A stretch of 64,000 bases of DNA from Neurospora tetraspora (taxonomy: Eukaryota > Ascomycota > Sordariomycetes > Sordariales > Sordariaceae), in NCBI RefSeq assembly GCF_033439725.1, contig NW_026944388.1, forward strand, positions 2,170,001 to 2,234,000, given 5' to 3'. Shown here in pieces: positions 23,946 through 35,399 of this stretch. The position numbers were made by a program, and so were the translations under genes. How positions within the stretch are numbered: position 1 is the stretch's first letter; each line of letters opens with the position of its first letter. Under the pieces are notes generated by a model. The model was given only the letters and a program-made list of their open reading frames with translations, had not been told where the DNA came from and did no database searches.

Positions 23946-23961
23946 TAGACGTGCTGTCATC

Positions 23962-24671
23962 TTAGAAGAAGGCACCCTTGAGGGCTGCGGGAGAAATCTT
24001 GGGCGTTGTCTCCGTTTCGGTCTGGGTCTGCGTTTGGGGTTGTTCCTTTGCAGGCTCTGGCTTGGCTTGCTGGGCAAGTTTCGCTGCCTTTTGTTGCTTT
24101 GCCTTGTGCATGATTTCTTCGCGCTCGATTTCCTTGAGGACTGTTATGGGATCATGATGTCAGCCGGTCTTCTCCGTATCGCAGTTTCATCTGATTTTGA
24201 CGTACCTTCATCCCAAGCAGCCTCCTTCTCCGGATCACCAGTGCCCAGCACCTTCTCAACATCCACCTCTTCTCCCTTCTGTATCCTCTCGACCACCTCG
24301 CGCAGGGTATTAATTCTCACATCGGCCTGGCGCGAAAAGGCGGCAAAGTCCTTCTTGAGAGAAATCATCTGGATAGCCATGGATCCAATCATTAGAAAAA
24401 TGATGATAAAAAAGGTGGCCGGGTTCCACTCGTTCGATTTCGGCATCTTGGTGTGGTGGATGGAGTCATCGCCGAATCGCAGAAACTTGGGAACCAGCGA
24501 CTTCCAAAAGGACACTTTGGCGACTCTAGGGACGATTACATCCGGGGCGCCGCTCGCAGCGCGGATCGAGGTCGAAAACGAAGCTCGAAGAACTGTCGAG
24601 GGAACTTGACGACGGAGCAAGGCCGCATGCGCATTGCGCCCAAGGCGCTGAGGAAGAGCAGTTCGGTGCAT
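23962..24671 (-). CDS. Small mitochondrial inner-membrane-type protein, function unknown
   Basis: Two exons, 24206-24671 and 23962-24140, encode 214 residues; the intron uses GTACGT and CAG. The first about 40 residues are rich in Arg, Ala and Ser without acids, a likely mitochondrial presequence. The motif SFWKSLVPKFLR precedes a transmembrane segment (FFIIIFLMIGSMAIQMI). A charged coiled region follows (INTLREVVERIQ), then GDPEKEAAWDE, and the tail is rich in Lys, Gln and Thr. I recall this layout from conserved fungal proteins of unknown function, so no activity is assigned. The stop sits 16 bases from the sirtuin stop. The start was chosen because the open frame extends upstream without conserved sequence. 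Confidence 0.82.
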
Positions 24672-25309
24672 GGCAGCGATTCGAAAATGTCGAGTTGTCT
24701 TGGATTGGAAGAGGGTGGCTGTTGAAGCTCGAGTAGGATTCAGACGGATCGCGGCAGCTGTCCAAGTCAAGTGTTGCTGAAGAGAAACTGAAGAGAAAGT
24801 GAGAAGACTCGAAGCTTCGTTCTTCGGCAAAAGTTCACTGCAGTTGCATTGACACTGCACCAAAATCCCAGAAGTGACGTCCCGCACGGCAGGCAAAGGT
24901 GGGGTCTTTCTGTCATTCTGGCTGGCCAATGCGCCCCACGTCGCCGGCGTCCTGTCTTCAGCAGCGAGGTACGTACCCTTCGTACCTTGCCGTCCTTGTA
25001 TTGCAGTTGCCCGGGCAACTCGTTGAATCTTTGTTGCGACCAAGTCAACATCCCGCCAACAAGGGTTCTTCCCCGTCGTTGGTATCCGGACTCGTGGCCG
25101 GGGGAGTAGCTCCATTCTTGGACACCAATTCGCGATCCACCTTACCTTACCGTTTGCTTCCACTTCCATTTACACAGCATACGATCCAACCATCCTTCAT
25201 GCACTACACTCTTTTCCCGTCTTTTGGTGTCCCTAGTCCTACGTTATAGGCGATGACATGATTAGGAATCAGCCCATTAGACCCTCTTTCTCTACATTAC
25301 GACAGCTTC
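24672..25309. promoter_or_regulatory. Bidirectional promoter of the mitochondrial protein and separase genes
   Basis: About 640 bases lie between divergent start codons. The minus-strand frame stays open upstream of 24671 but its peptide does not look conserved. GGTACC/CGTACC-like elements cluster near 24969-24983. Confidence 0.5.
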
Positions 25310-28300
25310 ATGGATACGATACATTCGCAAGCTGACGCCGTGCGCAGCGCCGTCTCTTCGGTGACAACATGTACGCCTACCATCACAGCTCTTCTCAAGA
25401 GCCTCCTCTTACCCAAAGACGATGCCACGGCCGCGACCGAAACAACAACAAAGACAGCACCAACAACGAGACCGCGATCGAGAGCAAACAACACGACCAC
25501 CAAGGCCGCCGCCGCAGCAAAGAAAGATGATGGACTCTCGCCCAAGGAAAAGGCAACATTGGCCACCCATGTTGTCAACGGAACCCTTCGCGCCCTGAGC
25601 GAGTATGCAAAGAACCCAGCAACTACTGCGAGACCCCCAACGCCCACCAAGCGGCCAGCGCCCCAAGAGGAGGAATTGTTAAGGTCAGCCACGACGAGAA
25701 ACCCGCTTCAACGATGTAGCTCTACAAACTCGACACCACTATCCCCCCTACAGCCTCGCGCCCTTAACAGGGTCACCACTTCTCCGGCCCTCTCGAAGCG
25801 CTCCCTTTCGCCAGCCAAAGCCCCGAAGCATGACACGAACCTCCTCGCCACGGTCGAATGTGCTCGCGTTGCTTTGGGCGCCCTGCGCCAGTTACACACG
25901 TCCAGCAAGCTCACGCTCCCGGAGCTACAACTCGAGACCGGCATGTCTTCTCTAATCGCCAGGTTGATTACACTAGGACTACACGATCAAGCTCTCAAGG
26001 AACTGCGTATCTTGAAGAAGAGACTGGAGACATCGTCCAGTTCGACGACAATAAAGAAGCCGACTAAGACGACTGCTACCGAACCACCCAAGACGGCAGC
26101 GCAAGTATATGCGGAGATACTCGATTTTGGCCAGGTGAAATCCTCGGGGCCAGCCCTTGCTCTCGTCATTACAACACAAATACAGGCATTGCGCCTCCTT
26201 TCTGCGAACAAAAAGCCAAATGCGATCGAAGCCATCATCCCACTCCTACGCCAGGACCATAGCTCATCACCAACTGCCCTCCTCCTACGGTCAGCGACTG
26301 ATAAGGGCGCCGATGTTGCCAAGATTGCCCGCCAGATGGAAACTCTGGCACAATGCATGATATCGTTGACCCCAAGTGCTGCCAGCAAGGACGACACGCT
26401 CAGCATAGAACCGCGGCTTAGTATCTCCCCGGTATCCGCCATCGAGCTGCAGGCCTTTGCTTTGGAGACGAGAATACAATGGTGGAAGTTGGCCAAACAT
26501 AAGGGTGATGCGGAAAAGGAAATCATCATGCCTCTATCTCGGTACATGGGCGCCTTCGTGCGTCGGAGCCAGGAGAGTGAGCGCTCTTCTTATGCTACTT
26601 GCCTCTCAGTCTTCACCAGGGTTCGCTCTCAGCTCGATACTTACGGAGCACAACTCTCTGAAGCTTCACGGACACCTCTTTCTCAGATTTACCAGGTTTT
26701 GGCGGTTCTGGCACGAGAGGCGGGAAAGTTGGCAGATGCGGTTTCTTGGGCGACGAAGCTCAAGGAAGGGGTCGATCCAAAGGTGGACTCTGTCGCCAAG
26801 ATATGCTCCATCTCAGCGCAACTATTGTCCCTCCAGCTCAAGGACCCGGTAAAGTACTGTCATGATAACCAGCTTCTCGAGGAGGTAGTTGCTGGTCTCT
26901 CAGGTCCCCTGCGGGGTGATTCCAGCGACCTCGACGAGCTGCTCAATAATGTCTGCTCCGTCAGGAGGGCAGCGATGAAGCTTCTTCTTGCCCTGCTGAA
27001 AAAGGAAAGTGATGGGTTTGCTGATTTTACTTCCAATTGCCGAGAATCTCTAGAATCATTTGTCCTCCAATGTCCTCGTTTCTGTTTACGATGGCTCGGT
27101 AAACCCCCGGAGCCCAAGAGCAGCACCAAGGACTACCTCAGATACGAACAGCGCCGTCAACTACTCCTACAGTCTATACAGCATACCCTCGACTCATCAT
27201 TCATCATCGTCAAGACCCGCCTCGAAGAGAAGAGGCTGGCCTGGGATTTTATGGATTCGCTTCTCAATGATTGTCTTTTGCTCTTGGAATACATAGGGGA
27301 CATGGGTGCTGCTGGCTCGCAGAGCATGTACCATGTCAAGATTTCACACTTTTACTATCTACAGTACAATGTATTACGACAACAATCTACCGGACCCAAG
27401 GATGTGGCGCCCTTACGAGCTCTCCGTCGCTCGATCGATTGCGTGAAACACAGATCGGCAGCAGAGAAAGACAAGGCGCAGCTCATCCTGAAGTTGGAGC
27501 GGATGGCCGAGCTGGCTCGGACATTGGGCAGGAATGAGCAGGCTCTCGCCGCGCTACAGACAATTAGAACGAGCATGTTGGATGATGGTATCCTCGGAAG
27601 CGTTGCTGGCGCACTAGCGACAGATTCGCCGCTCATCGTGTGGCAAAGGGACGAGAAGGCCGAGACTCTGTCCCGTGCTCTGGTTGCTATCGCGAAGATG
27701 GAGCATGTCTTCATGGATTGGACGGTGGATCTACCAGAAGCCGAACAATCTGCCGGACTCGAACACCGGTTGCACTACATTCTGCTGGGTGGCAATCCAA
27801 CCATGAGTGGGAGAAAGAGGGAGGAAGAGATTACTCTCGAGCACCCTGTTGTGGATGCCTTGCTCCGCATCTATATCCCGACACGGTATCCCATACGAAG
27901 ACTCAGAGTGCTTTTGGCGCTCCTGAGCTCTGCCATTGGGAACCAGCGGAAGGTACCCGAGTTGCTTGCTATCACTAGGGATGCTACGCAGGTGGAACCG
28001 GATAACCTTGGTGAGGATGCTGGATTAGCCCGCTTTGTGCCGCATATGGGAGCATTCTATCACTCTATCACAGCATTGTCGGATGGTTACTCTGATCTTG
28101 GAGCGGTTCAACGATGCCTTGAGACGTGGAAGTCGATCGTCAAGTCTTGCCAAACCAAAACGGATGTGGAGCGATCAATCGACGATATCCCTGGTCTTTT
28201 GGATCATCTGCAGGCTATGGCCGACTTTCTGCGGTTGAGCGGTCACGATAACATGGTAGCTATGGTCCTGGAACTGACGGCGGATATCGCCAAACTAGCA

Positions 28301-31300
28301 GACGGCCCCAGGCTGGAAGACATTATTCAGCATGCCTCAACGATGGCTCTGCAATACACCAATCTCGGCCAGTCCATCAAAGCTGAACAGACTTTCGCCG
28401 AGACACTACAGTATCTGAAGAAGCAAGCTGACTTACCCGGTGACGCGGTTGCCACTTTCCACCTCTCGTGGACGGAACACTTCATCGCCGTTGGTGATCT
28501 CACTCAAGCAGAATACCATCTCTCTCAGGCCCGGGCTGCAGTCGAGGCTGAAGCTGTTCCAGGAAAGGTCTCCCGTGCTCGGCGGAAATATCTGGTAGCC
28601 TATGCTTCCTACCTTCACTCTCTCGTTACTCAGGAACGCGGTGAATCTCACCATGCCCTGGTCTATGCTAGAGAGAGCGTCCGCTGCATCTTTCAGGACT
28701 GGGTCAAGGTAGAACAACAGTTAGCAGCAGCGAAATCATCCGCCCGTTCGTCAACCGATGACTCAGCCATGTTCAATACCGACGACGCCACTTGCGATCT
28801 TTCGGCCACCGGCAAAGAGACGCCTTACCTGGGACCAGAGTCGTGGAAACTTGCCCTTACTCTGTACCGAAACACTCTACGCTTGTCTTCCATCTACGCA
28901 CACCTGGGTATGTTCCAAGAGACGATGTACTACGCGGAGCAGGCACAGAAGATCGCCAATAGCGCCAACTCGGAGATTCTCAAAGCTGGCTGCGCGACCT
29001 GGATGGGCTCGGTGTACGTCAAGGCGGCCAACATCCCCAAGGCGATGGAGATGTTGCAGGAGGCAGCTAATCTGCTACCGGAGGAAAGCAATTCGTATTC
29101 TTCGGCCGTGCTGGCTTGCCAGATTGGGGCTATGTGCTTGGATCTGAAGAGCTTTGAGGGTGCCGAGGCGATGATTGGGAGGGCGGAGGCGATTTTGGAA
29201 GGGTTGATGGAGGTTAGTGCTACGTCGGTGCCGGTTGCTGGGGAGAAGACGGAGGATGAGGAGAAGGGGACGGCCATGAAGGGAGTCAAGGGACCTGCGG
29301 CTGTAAGACAACTGTCGAAGGCGGTGAAGAGTGGACATTCGAGACCTGCGCTTGCGGCGAGACCAAAGACGGCGGCACCTGTTCCTTCCCCTCAGCCTGT
29401 TGAGGATGCTCAGCTTTCGAAACTCAGAGCGGCCATCATGGTGCAAAAAGCAACGGCGAAGCTGGCGAAGAAGGATTGGAATTCGGCTTTGGCGATGCTT
29501 GATGGAGTCAAAACGCGGTCCAAGAAGTCGCTGTCTGCGATCATCTCGGATGAGCAGATCATCATGGCGTCCTGTCTGCTGGGCATGAGCATGGAGCAGA
29601 TGGCCCACGATCCGGTGTTTTCGGTCATTCACGACTCCACCATTTCATATCCTGCTGTTTCTGATTCCCATGGAAAAGATAGGGTTTCTGGAGGTCACCC
29701 AGCTGTTCTTCAGGAGAGAAGGCGGGTTGCCACTAAGGATACCACAGATCAGGAAAAGGCGGAGTATGTGGATAATCTACGCCAGGCGCAGCAAGCCCTT
29801 CTCGAGGCCCATGCCGTGGCCACAGTCTGCGGTGACTCAAGTCTCATTCACAAGATCTCTGTGATGCTGCAGAATGTCGGTCTCCTTCTTTCCGCTACGG
29901 CATCATCTGGGAAGGCCAAGGCATCCACCCCTTCTGGACACACTGCCTATTCCGTCGAGCTGGGCCGAAACCTCACGTGGCGCAGAGAACGCAAAGCTCT
30001 CACGCTGGAGAAGAACGGACCCAAGACTGATGCATACAGCTGGCCTAATTTCACGGACTTGCCTGTTGAGCCCCTTGGTCGGATGAGTCTGGGCTTCTCG
30101 CTGGACCTGCAAAAGTTCCAGAGAGACTACATCGACATTATTCCCAAACCTTGGAGTGTGGTGTCTATCTCACTGAGCGACAACAAGCACGATCTGTGCA
30201 TCACCAAGCTACAGGCAGGTTGCACACCCTTCGTTCTTCGACTTCCCCTTGATCGTGCCAGCTCGCGCGACGCAGACAATGAGGTGTTCAACTACCAGCA
30301 GGGAAGGGCTGAGTTGCTGGAAATTATTCGCTTGGCCAACGAAACTTGCCACGATGCCCGAGACTTCTCTGTGAAGGGCGCCAAGACTGCTTGGTGGGCA
30401 GACCGTGAGGCGTTGGATAATCGCATGAAGGATCTGTTGACGAACATTGAGCAGATCTGGCTCGGCGGCTTCAGGGGTATTTTCAGCCAGCACCAGACTC
30501 AAGGCGGCAAGAGGAAGGAGTTGATGAACAAGTTTGGGGCGACATTCGAAAACATGTTGGACAAGTATCTTCCCAGCCGGAGACAGGTGCATCATCGCGG
30601 GAAGAATGCTGGCGGCGGTCAGGAGCCGCGGTCAGAGAAAGTCACCGTTGATCCTCGCATCTTGGAACTCTTCATCGGTCTTGGCGATGCCACTGCCACT
30701 TCCGGCGGCCAGAACGTCGATCTCGACGAGGAACTCACCGATCTCCTTTATTTCGTTGTCGACATCCTCCAGTTCCACGGCGAGCGCAACGCCTACGACG
30801 AGATCGACTTTGACTCCATGGTCGTCGAAATGCTAGACGCCCTGCACGCCTATCACGCGGCTGTCAACGAACTCGACGGGGGCGGCGACGAGCACGCTCA
30901 CACCATCCTCATGCTCGACAAGGCTCTGCACGTCTTCCCCTGGGAGTCTCTCCCGTGCCTGCAAAACCTAGCCGTATCCCGCATGCCTAGTCTAGGCTGT
31001 CTTCGCCGCGCCATTCTAGACATGAAGGCCCCTAGACCTGCTCATGCTCAACCAACAAAGGAAGAAGACGGCGACTCAATAATGTTGGACGCCGACACCA
31101 TTCCCACTGGGACATCACCATCCCACCAACCCCAAGGCCACCACGCCTCTTCTGTCAGAGGCACCTACATCCTCAACCCCTCCTCCGACCTCCTCACCAC
31201 TCAAAAGACCTTCAGCCCCCTCCTAACCTCCCACCTCGGCCCCTCCCCCTCATCATGGACATCCATCACCGCTCGCCCGCCCACCGAGTCCGAATTCGCC

Positions 31301-31876
31301 TCGGCGCTCACCAACTCCGACATCTTGTTATATTTCGGCCACGGCTCCGGCGCCCAATACATCCGCGGCCGCACCATCCGCCGCCTTTCCCCGCGCTGCA
31401 AGGCCACGGTCCTGCTGATGGGCTGCAGCTCCGCCAAGCTGAACGAGGCAGGCGAAGGGTTCGAAGTCTATGGTCCGGCGTGGAATTACATGATGGCGGG
31501 CGCGCCGGCGGTGGTCGGGACACTGTGGGATGTTACGGATCGGGATATTGATCGGTTTACGGGCAGGGTTTTGGAGGAGTGGGGACTTTTGGGGAGGGGG
31601 GTTTTTAGTGAGGGGGAGGAGAGGAGGGAGAGGGAGAAACAGAAAAGGAAGGGGAAGGGGAAGGGTTTGGATAAGGGGGATGATGATGGAGGTGAGAAGA
31701 GGGAAACGACGGAGGGTGAGTGTGAGGGAGATGGATATGGAGATGGTGAAGAGAAGAACGGGAAGAAGAAGAGTTTGGTAGAAGCGGTGGCCAGCGCGAG
31801 GGGAGCGTGTCGGTTTCGCTATGTCACTGCGGCTGCTATTGCTGTTTATGGTATTCCTGTTTATCTTCAGCAATGA
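25310..31876 (+). CDS. Separase (ESP1/Cut1), cohesin-cleaving cysteine protease
   Basis: One uninterrupted exon encodes 2188 residues, a normal separase size. Separase cleaves the kleisin subunit of cohesin at anaphase after securin is destroyed through the APC/C. The long N-terminal part is helical, TPR-like and Ala/Leu-rich. The caspase-like protease domain is at the C-terminus: LYFGHGSGAQYI holds the catalytic His at residue 2011, and LLMGCSSAKL holds the catalytic Cys at 2039, followed by GPAWNYMMAGAPAVVGTLWDVTD. After the Cys motif a strongly charged Lys/Gly/Asp/Glu insertion (about 31610-31780) precedes the final strand YVTAAAIAVYGIPVYL. The absence of introns over 6.5 kb is notable beside intron-rich neighbours. 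The C-rich to G-rich switch of third positions is visible near 31480. Confidence 0.95.
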   Translation: MDTIHSQADAVRSAVSSVTTCTPTITALLKSLLLPKDDATAATETTTKTAPTTRPRSRANNTTTKAAAAAKKDDGLSPKEKATLATHVVNGTLRALSEYAKNPATTARPPTPTKRPAPQEEELLRSATTRNPLQRCSSTNSTPLSPLQPRALNRVTTSPALSKRSLSPAKAPKHDTNLLATVECARVALGALRQLHTSSKLTLPELQLETGMSSLIARLITLGLHDQALKELRILKKRLETSSSSTTIKKPTKTTATEPPKTAAQVYAEILDFGQVKSSGPALALVITTQIQALRLLSANKKPNAIEAIIPLLRQDHSSSPTALLLRSATDKGADVAKIARQMETLAQCMISLTPSAASKDDTLSIEPRLSISPVSAIELQAFALETRIQWWKLAKHKGDAEKEIIMPLSRYMGAFVRRSQESERSSYATCLSVFTRVRSQLDTYGAQLSEASRTPLSQIYQVLAVLAREAGKLADAVSWATKLKEGVDPKVDSVAKICSISAQLLSLQLKDPVKYCHDNQLLEEVVAGLSGPLRGDSSDLDELLNNVCSVRRAAMKLLLALLKKESDGFADFTSNCRESLESFVLQCPRFCLRWLGKPPEPKSSTKDYLRYEQRRQLLLQSIQHTLDSSFIIVKTRLEEKRLAWDFMDSLLNDCLLLLEYIGDMGAAGSQSMYHVKISHFYYLQYNVLRQQSTGPKDVAPLRALRRSIDCVKHRSAAEKDKAQLILKLERMAELARTLGRNEQALAALQTIRTSMLDDGILGSVAGALATDSPLIVWQRDEKAETLSRALVAIAKMEHVFMDWTVDLPEAEQSAGLEHRLHYILLGGNPTMSGRKREEEITLEHPVVDALLRIYIPTRYPIRRLRVLLALLSSAIGNQRKVPELLAITRDATQVEPDNLGEDAGLARFVPHMGAFYHSITALSDGYSDLGAVQRCLETWKSIVKSCQTKTDVERSIDDIPGLLDHLQAMADFLRLSGHDNMVAMVLELTADIAKLADGPRLEDIIQHASTMALQYTNLGQSIKAEQTFAETLQYLKKQADLPGDAVATFHLSWTEHFIAVGDLTQAEYHLSQARAAVEAEAVPGKVSRARRKYLVAYASYLHSLVTQERGESHHALVYARESVRCIFQDWVKVEQQLAAAKSSARSSTDDSAMFNTDDATCDLSATGKETPYLGPESWKLALTLYRNTLRLSSIYAHLGMFQETMYYAEQAQKIANSANSEILKAGCATWMGSVYVKAANIPKAMEMLQEAANLLPEESNSYSSAVLACQIGAMCLDLKSFEGAEAMIGRAEAILEGLMEVSATSVPVAGEKTEDEEKGTAMKGVKGPAAVRQLSKAVKSGHSRPALAARPKTAAPVPSPQPVEDAQLSKLRAAIMVQKATAKLAKKDWNSALAMLDGVKTRSKKSLSAIISDEQIIMASCLLGMSMEQMAHDPVFSVIHDSTISYPAVSDSHGKDRVSGGHPAVLQERRRVATKDTTDQEKAEYVDNLRQAQQALLEAHAVATVCGDSSLIHKISVMLQNVGLLLSATASSGKAKASTPSGHTAYSVELGRNLTWRRERKALTLEKNGPKTDAYSWPNFTDLPVEPLGRMSLGFSLDLQKFQRDYIDIIPKPWSVVSISLSDNKHDLCITKLQAGCTPFVLRLPLDRASSRDADNEVFNYQQGRAELLEIIRLANETCHDARDFSVKGAKTAWWADREALDNRMKDLLTNIEQIWLGGFRGIFSQHQTQGGKRKELMNKFGATFENMLDKYLPSRRQVHHRGKNAGGGQEPRSEKVTVDPRILELFIGLGDATATSGGQNVDLDEELTDLLYFVVDILQFHGERNAYDEIDFDSMVVEMLDALHAYHAAVNELDGGGDEHAHTILMLDKALHVFPWESLPCLQNLAVSRMPSLGCLRRAILDMKAPRPAHAQPTKEEDGDSIMLDADTIPTGTSPSHQPQGHHASSVRGTYILNPSSDLLTTQKTFSPLLTSHLGPSPSSWTSITARPPTESEFASALTNSDILLYFGHGSGAQYIRGRTIRRLSPRCKATVLLMGCSSAKLNEAGEGFEVYGPAWNYMMAGAPAVVGTLWDVTDRDIDRFTGRVLEEWGLLGRGVFSEGEERREREKQKRKGKGKGLDKGDDDGGEKRETTEGECEGDGYGDGEEKNGKKKSLVEAVASARGACRFRYVTAAAIAVYGIPVYLQQ

Positions 31877-32613
31877 GCATCAATCAGGAGAAAGACAAAA
31901 GTCTGATTTTGGGGGGTTGCTTCGTTGGTTGGGAAAAAGCGGTATTGGTATGGTATGGCGAAGCATATCTTAGATGTGTCTGTCTGTGTTTGTGTGTTGT
32001 GTCTGGGTAGTGTTGTGGGTATGAAGGGCTTGTGGAAGGGCAGCATCGAAAAATGATGGCTGTTTTTCTTGTGTCTTGTTTCTCTTTTAGAAAGGAGGGT
32101 TTAGCTTGTTTTGTTTTTGTTTTCCTTTGCTTTGCTTTTGGTCTTATGGATTATGATGACGTGCGTTGGGTTTACCTTACTTAGCTTTGTATAGCCTGCG
32201 CGGCGCGGAGTTTCGAGTGCATTGTTCGGTTATAGAGAGATGATTGTGATGAGAAATGGTATGGTATGGGAATGAAGATTATGATTTATACTTTTCTGTC
32301 TTTCTGTGGTGCCGTGACTGTCGTGTTTGTGAGTTCAAAGTTCGTTCGGACTTGGTGATTTCACGAATGCTAGTAAAGTTTTCATGCTCTAAATATCACA
32401 ATAGACAGACACTAACGAGCACAAAATGGTAAGTAAGTGCATTGTAATATGTACGTGTGTGTCATTTATGTTCATCGATCAAGTCAAGTATTTACAGAAG
32501 AAGCGAAAAGTCTCCTCTCGAGACACCTTTCATCACCATCACCGAGACCTATCCCACCAATCAATCACCCACCACAACCCCCTTCTCTCCCACCACCCAC
32601 CCCCCTTTGTCAT
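31877..32613. other. Convergent 3' region separase / cellobiose dehydrogenase
   Basis: The sequence is T/G-rich downstream of separase and holds no recognised gene. Confidence 0.5.
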
Positions 32614-35301
32614 CTACAAACACTGCCAATAATAATCATTCTGCCTCTGGCACGTATACGGCGCCTGGCACAACTGACTGCCATTATACGTCAACCCGCC
32701 GCACTGGCCCCACCTGGAAACCGCCGCGTTGGCGGGTTGCGCGAGGATCTTGGCCGCGGCGTGCTCGGCGGCGACGACGATGTAGGCGGTAGGGTTGGTG
32801 GTGGGCACGCCCGGGAAAATCGAGGCGTCCACCACGTACAGGTTGTCGGTGCCCCAGACGCGCGTGTTGGTGTCGACGACCGAGGTGCCGCCGTTGCTGC
32901 GGCCGTCGTCGGTGCCCATCTTGTTGGTGCCCATCCAGTGGTTGGAGCGGCGGGATTGGTAGGTTACGGGTTGCTGGGAAGGAGTTAGTGGGGAGGAAAA
33001 AAAAAAGAGGGAGAGGAAATGGAAAGAATAGCTTAGGTTACCTTATCAACATAATCAGCGGCCGTCTGGCCGGGACTAGGGTAAGCCCAAGTGAGGCCCT
33101 TGACGTTGGCGAGAGCCTTCTGGAGGTTAGCAATACCCTGAACCACAGCTGCCTTGTCGTTGGCGTCTTTGAGGTACGGAACGTCAGAGACGACGGTGTT
33201 GAGGGTAGGGCTGAGGGTCATGCGGCCGCGCGAGGTGGCGCCGCGGCCGAGGTACTGGCTCATGGTCATGGCGTAGCCGTTGGGGGTGTCGAAGCTGCCC
33301 TCGACGCGGGAGGTCCACTGCAGCTGACGGACGATGCCGTCGGCGCCCGTGATCTCCTCCCAGAACATGGGGCCGATGTTGGGCGCGGCCTGGGCGAGGA
33401 TTCCCGAGCGACCGTTCAGGTACAGGTTCTTGTCGGTCGTGTTGGGGTTGGTCCAGGCCGCGTAGAAGTCGTAGAAGGTCACGTTGTTGTGCTGGATCAC
33501 GGTGTCGGTGTTGGTGTGGTCGTCCAGGTTGTGGCCGACGGGGAGGTTGATCCAGGACGAGTTGCTGATCATGGTAGGGCCGTCGGCGGAGGCCTTGACC
33601 ACCTCGAGCTGGTCCTTGGGGCCAATGCCGGAGCGGAGGAGGATCTTGGCGCTGCCGAAGGTGCCGGCGGAGAGGATCACGCGGCCAGTGGTGGTGGTCA
33701 CGGGGATGATACCGGAGTAGCCACCGTTGCGGAAGGCCTCGACCTCGACGCCGGTGATGTGGCCGCCCTCGCGGATGACGCGCTTGACAGCGGTGTTGAG
33801 CCACAGCTTGAAGTTGCTGCGCTTCTTGGCGCTGACGAGGTAAGTCGCCAGAGGGCCACCACGCTGGCCACCAATGTACATGTAAGGGGTGTGGGCGTAG
33901 GTACGGTTCTTCTGGTCGTTGTCCTTGAGGGCATCAACCTCCTTCCAGCCGCCCGCCCTGAGGCCGCTGGTAATAACCTCGAAACCCTGCTGAAGGTAGC
34001 GCTTTCCATCCTGAGAAGGAGTGCTGGTACCCGGAATGCGGGAGAGGGCTCTGCTGGTAGCACCGGCGACATCGCTGGCCTTCCAGCCAGTGGGGAAGAG
34101 GTAATCCCAGTCCTTGGTGTAGGGCTTGTACCAGAGACCGGCGTTGATGGCAGTACCACCACCAAGCACGCAGCCAGCCATCTGATCGGTATCGGAGCAG
34201 GCAATGCCGTCAGAGTCAACCCAGATCTGGTTGCAAAGACCGGGGACATCGAAGCGAGTAAGGGAAGTACCGTTCAGCCACTCGGGTTTCAGAGTACCGC
34301 CATGCTCACCAGTGGAAGCAAAGCCCTTCTCAATGAGCAGCACGCTCTTTCCGGACTCGCTGAGCTTGTCAGCGACGGGAATCCCACCAGCACCGCCACC
34401 AACGACAATGTAGTCGAAGGAAACGCCGGTGGGAACGGGAGTTGAGACCACACTGGTCGTGGAGGGACCAGCGCACGAAACGGAAACAGTCTTGGTGGCC
34501 TTGGCAGCCCAAGCAGTATAAGAGGGGTTGGCGATGTTGCTGTCGAAGGCAGCTCCCCACTGACCCATACCGTTGTCGTGTTGACTGAGAGTAATCTGGG
34601 TAGGGCAAGTCGGGTTGCCGGGAGAGGGGAACGCCTGGACCCAACCGAACTGGGCACCCTTTGCGCTGGTAGAAATGCCGCCGGTGACACCTTCTTGGTT
34701 CCATGACAAGCAGTTCTGGCACCTGAAGACAAGGGTGAAGTGGGTAGCGTTCACGCTGGACGCGATCTGGGTGATCTTAGCGTCGCCTGCGTAGTTCTTG
34801 GGCATGGCGTAACCCGTGGCGAACATGAGATTGGTGTAGACTTCTCCGCCAGCGGGCCAGGCGGTGATGAGTAGATTGTTGGTCATGGCACCCCTGAGAG
34901 AAACACCGCACCAACCGCTGTTGGCACCATTCTTGGCGGAGGAGCATTCCTGATCGTAAAGGTCAGTACACGAGGACACTTGATAATTATTCTGCCTTTC
35001 CCAAGACGTACCAGATAGCCGATGAATTCACTCGCGTCGGTCGTAAGAGCATTCGACGGCAGAGCCATACCAAGAGTGAAGCCACCTTGGGTCTGGGCGG
35101 TGGAAGCACTCCATGTGTTGAAGACAATGCCGGTACCAGGGTGAGTGAAGGTGTTAGGGGCGGTTTGGGCGAAGGTGGACGACAGCACTGAGAATCGTCA
35201 TGTCAGTATCGTTGAGCAGAATGAGTGGCTCATTGTGTCAATATTTACTTACACGAAGCCGCCGCCGCCAGGCCACTGAGAAAGCCCGAGGTAGTCCTCA
35301 T
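32614..35301 (-). CDS. cdh-1: Cellobiose dehydrogenase, secreted cytochrome b-flavoprotein with CBM1
   Basis: Four exons, 35253-35301, 35012-35187, 33042-34949 and 32614-32973, encode 830 residues. The enzyme oxidises cellobiose to the lactone outside the cell and passes electrons from FAD through heme b to lytic polysaccharide monooxygenases. A signal peptide of about 23 residues ends near FAQ. The cytochrome domain follows, with [20 protein letters not shown] and CQNCLSW. A Thr/Ser/Pro linker leads to the GMC flavin domain with [10 protein letters not shown] and the C-terminal active-site His in SNHWMG and Asn in TTNPTAY. The last about 35 residues form a cellulose-binding CBM1 with WGQCGG and YYWQCL. 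The product is close to N. crassa CDH-1 as I remember it. It should be induced by cellulose; I found no certain CLR-1 site. Confidence 0.97.
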
Positions 35302-35392
35302 CTTGCACAGTGAATTCTAAGAGACCACTTCACACTACTGGTGCGCGAGGGGGATGAAGAAAAAGGCCATGATGGAGGGTTCCATGGGCTCT

Positions 35393-35399
35393 CTATATA
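35393..35399 (-). promoter_or_regulatory. TATA-like box of the cellobiose dehydrogenase gene
   Basis: TATATAG on the minus strand lies about 92 bases upstream of the start codon, a usual spacing for a strongly inducible fungal secreted-enzyme gene. Confidence 0.55.

Noticed and set aside
32988-34445. Long + strand open frame of 485 codons opposite cellobiose dehydrogenase
   Set aside because: It is a Gly/Val-rich mirror of the well-supported GMC enzyme coding strand and has no domain.
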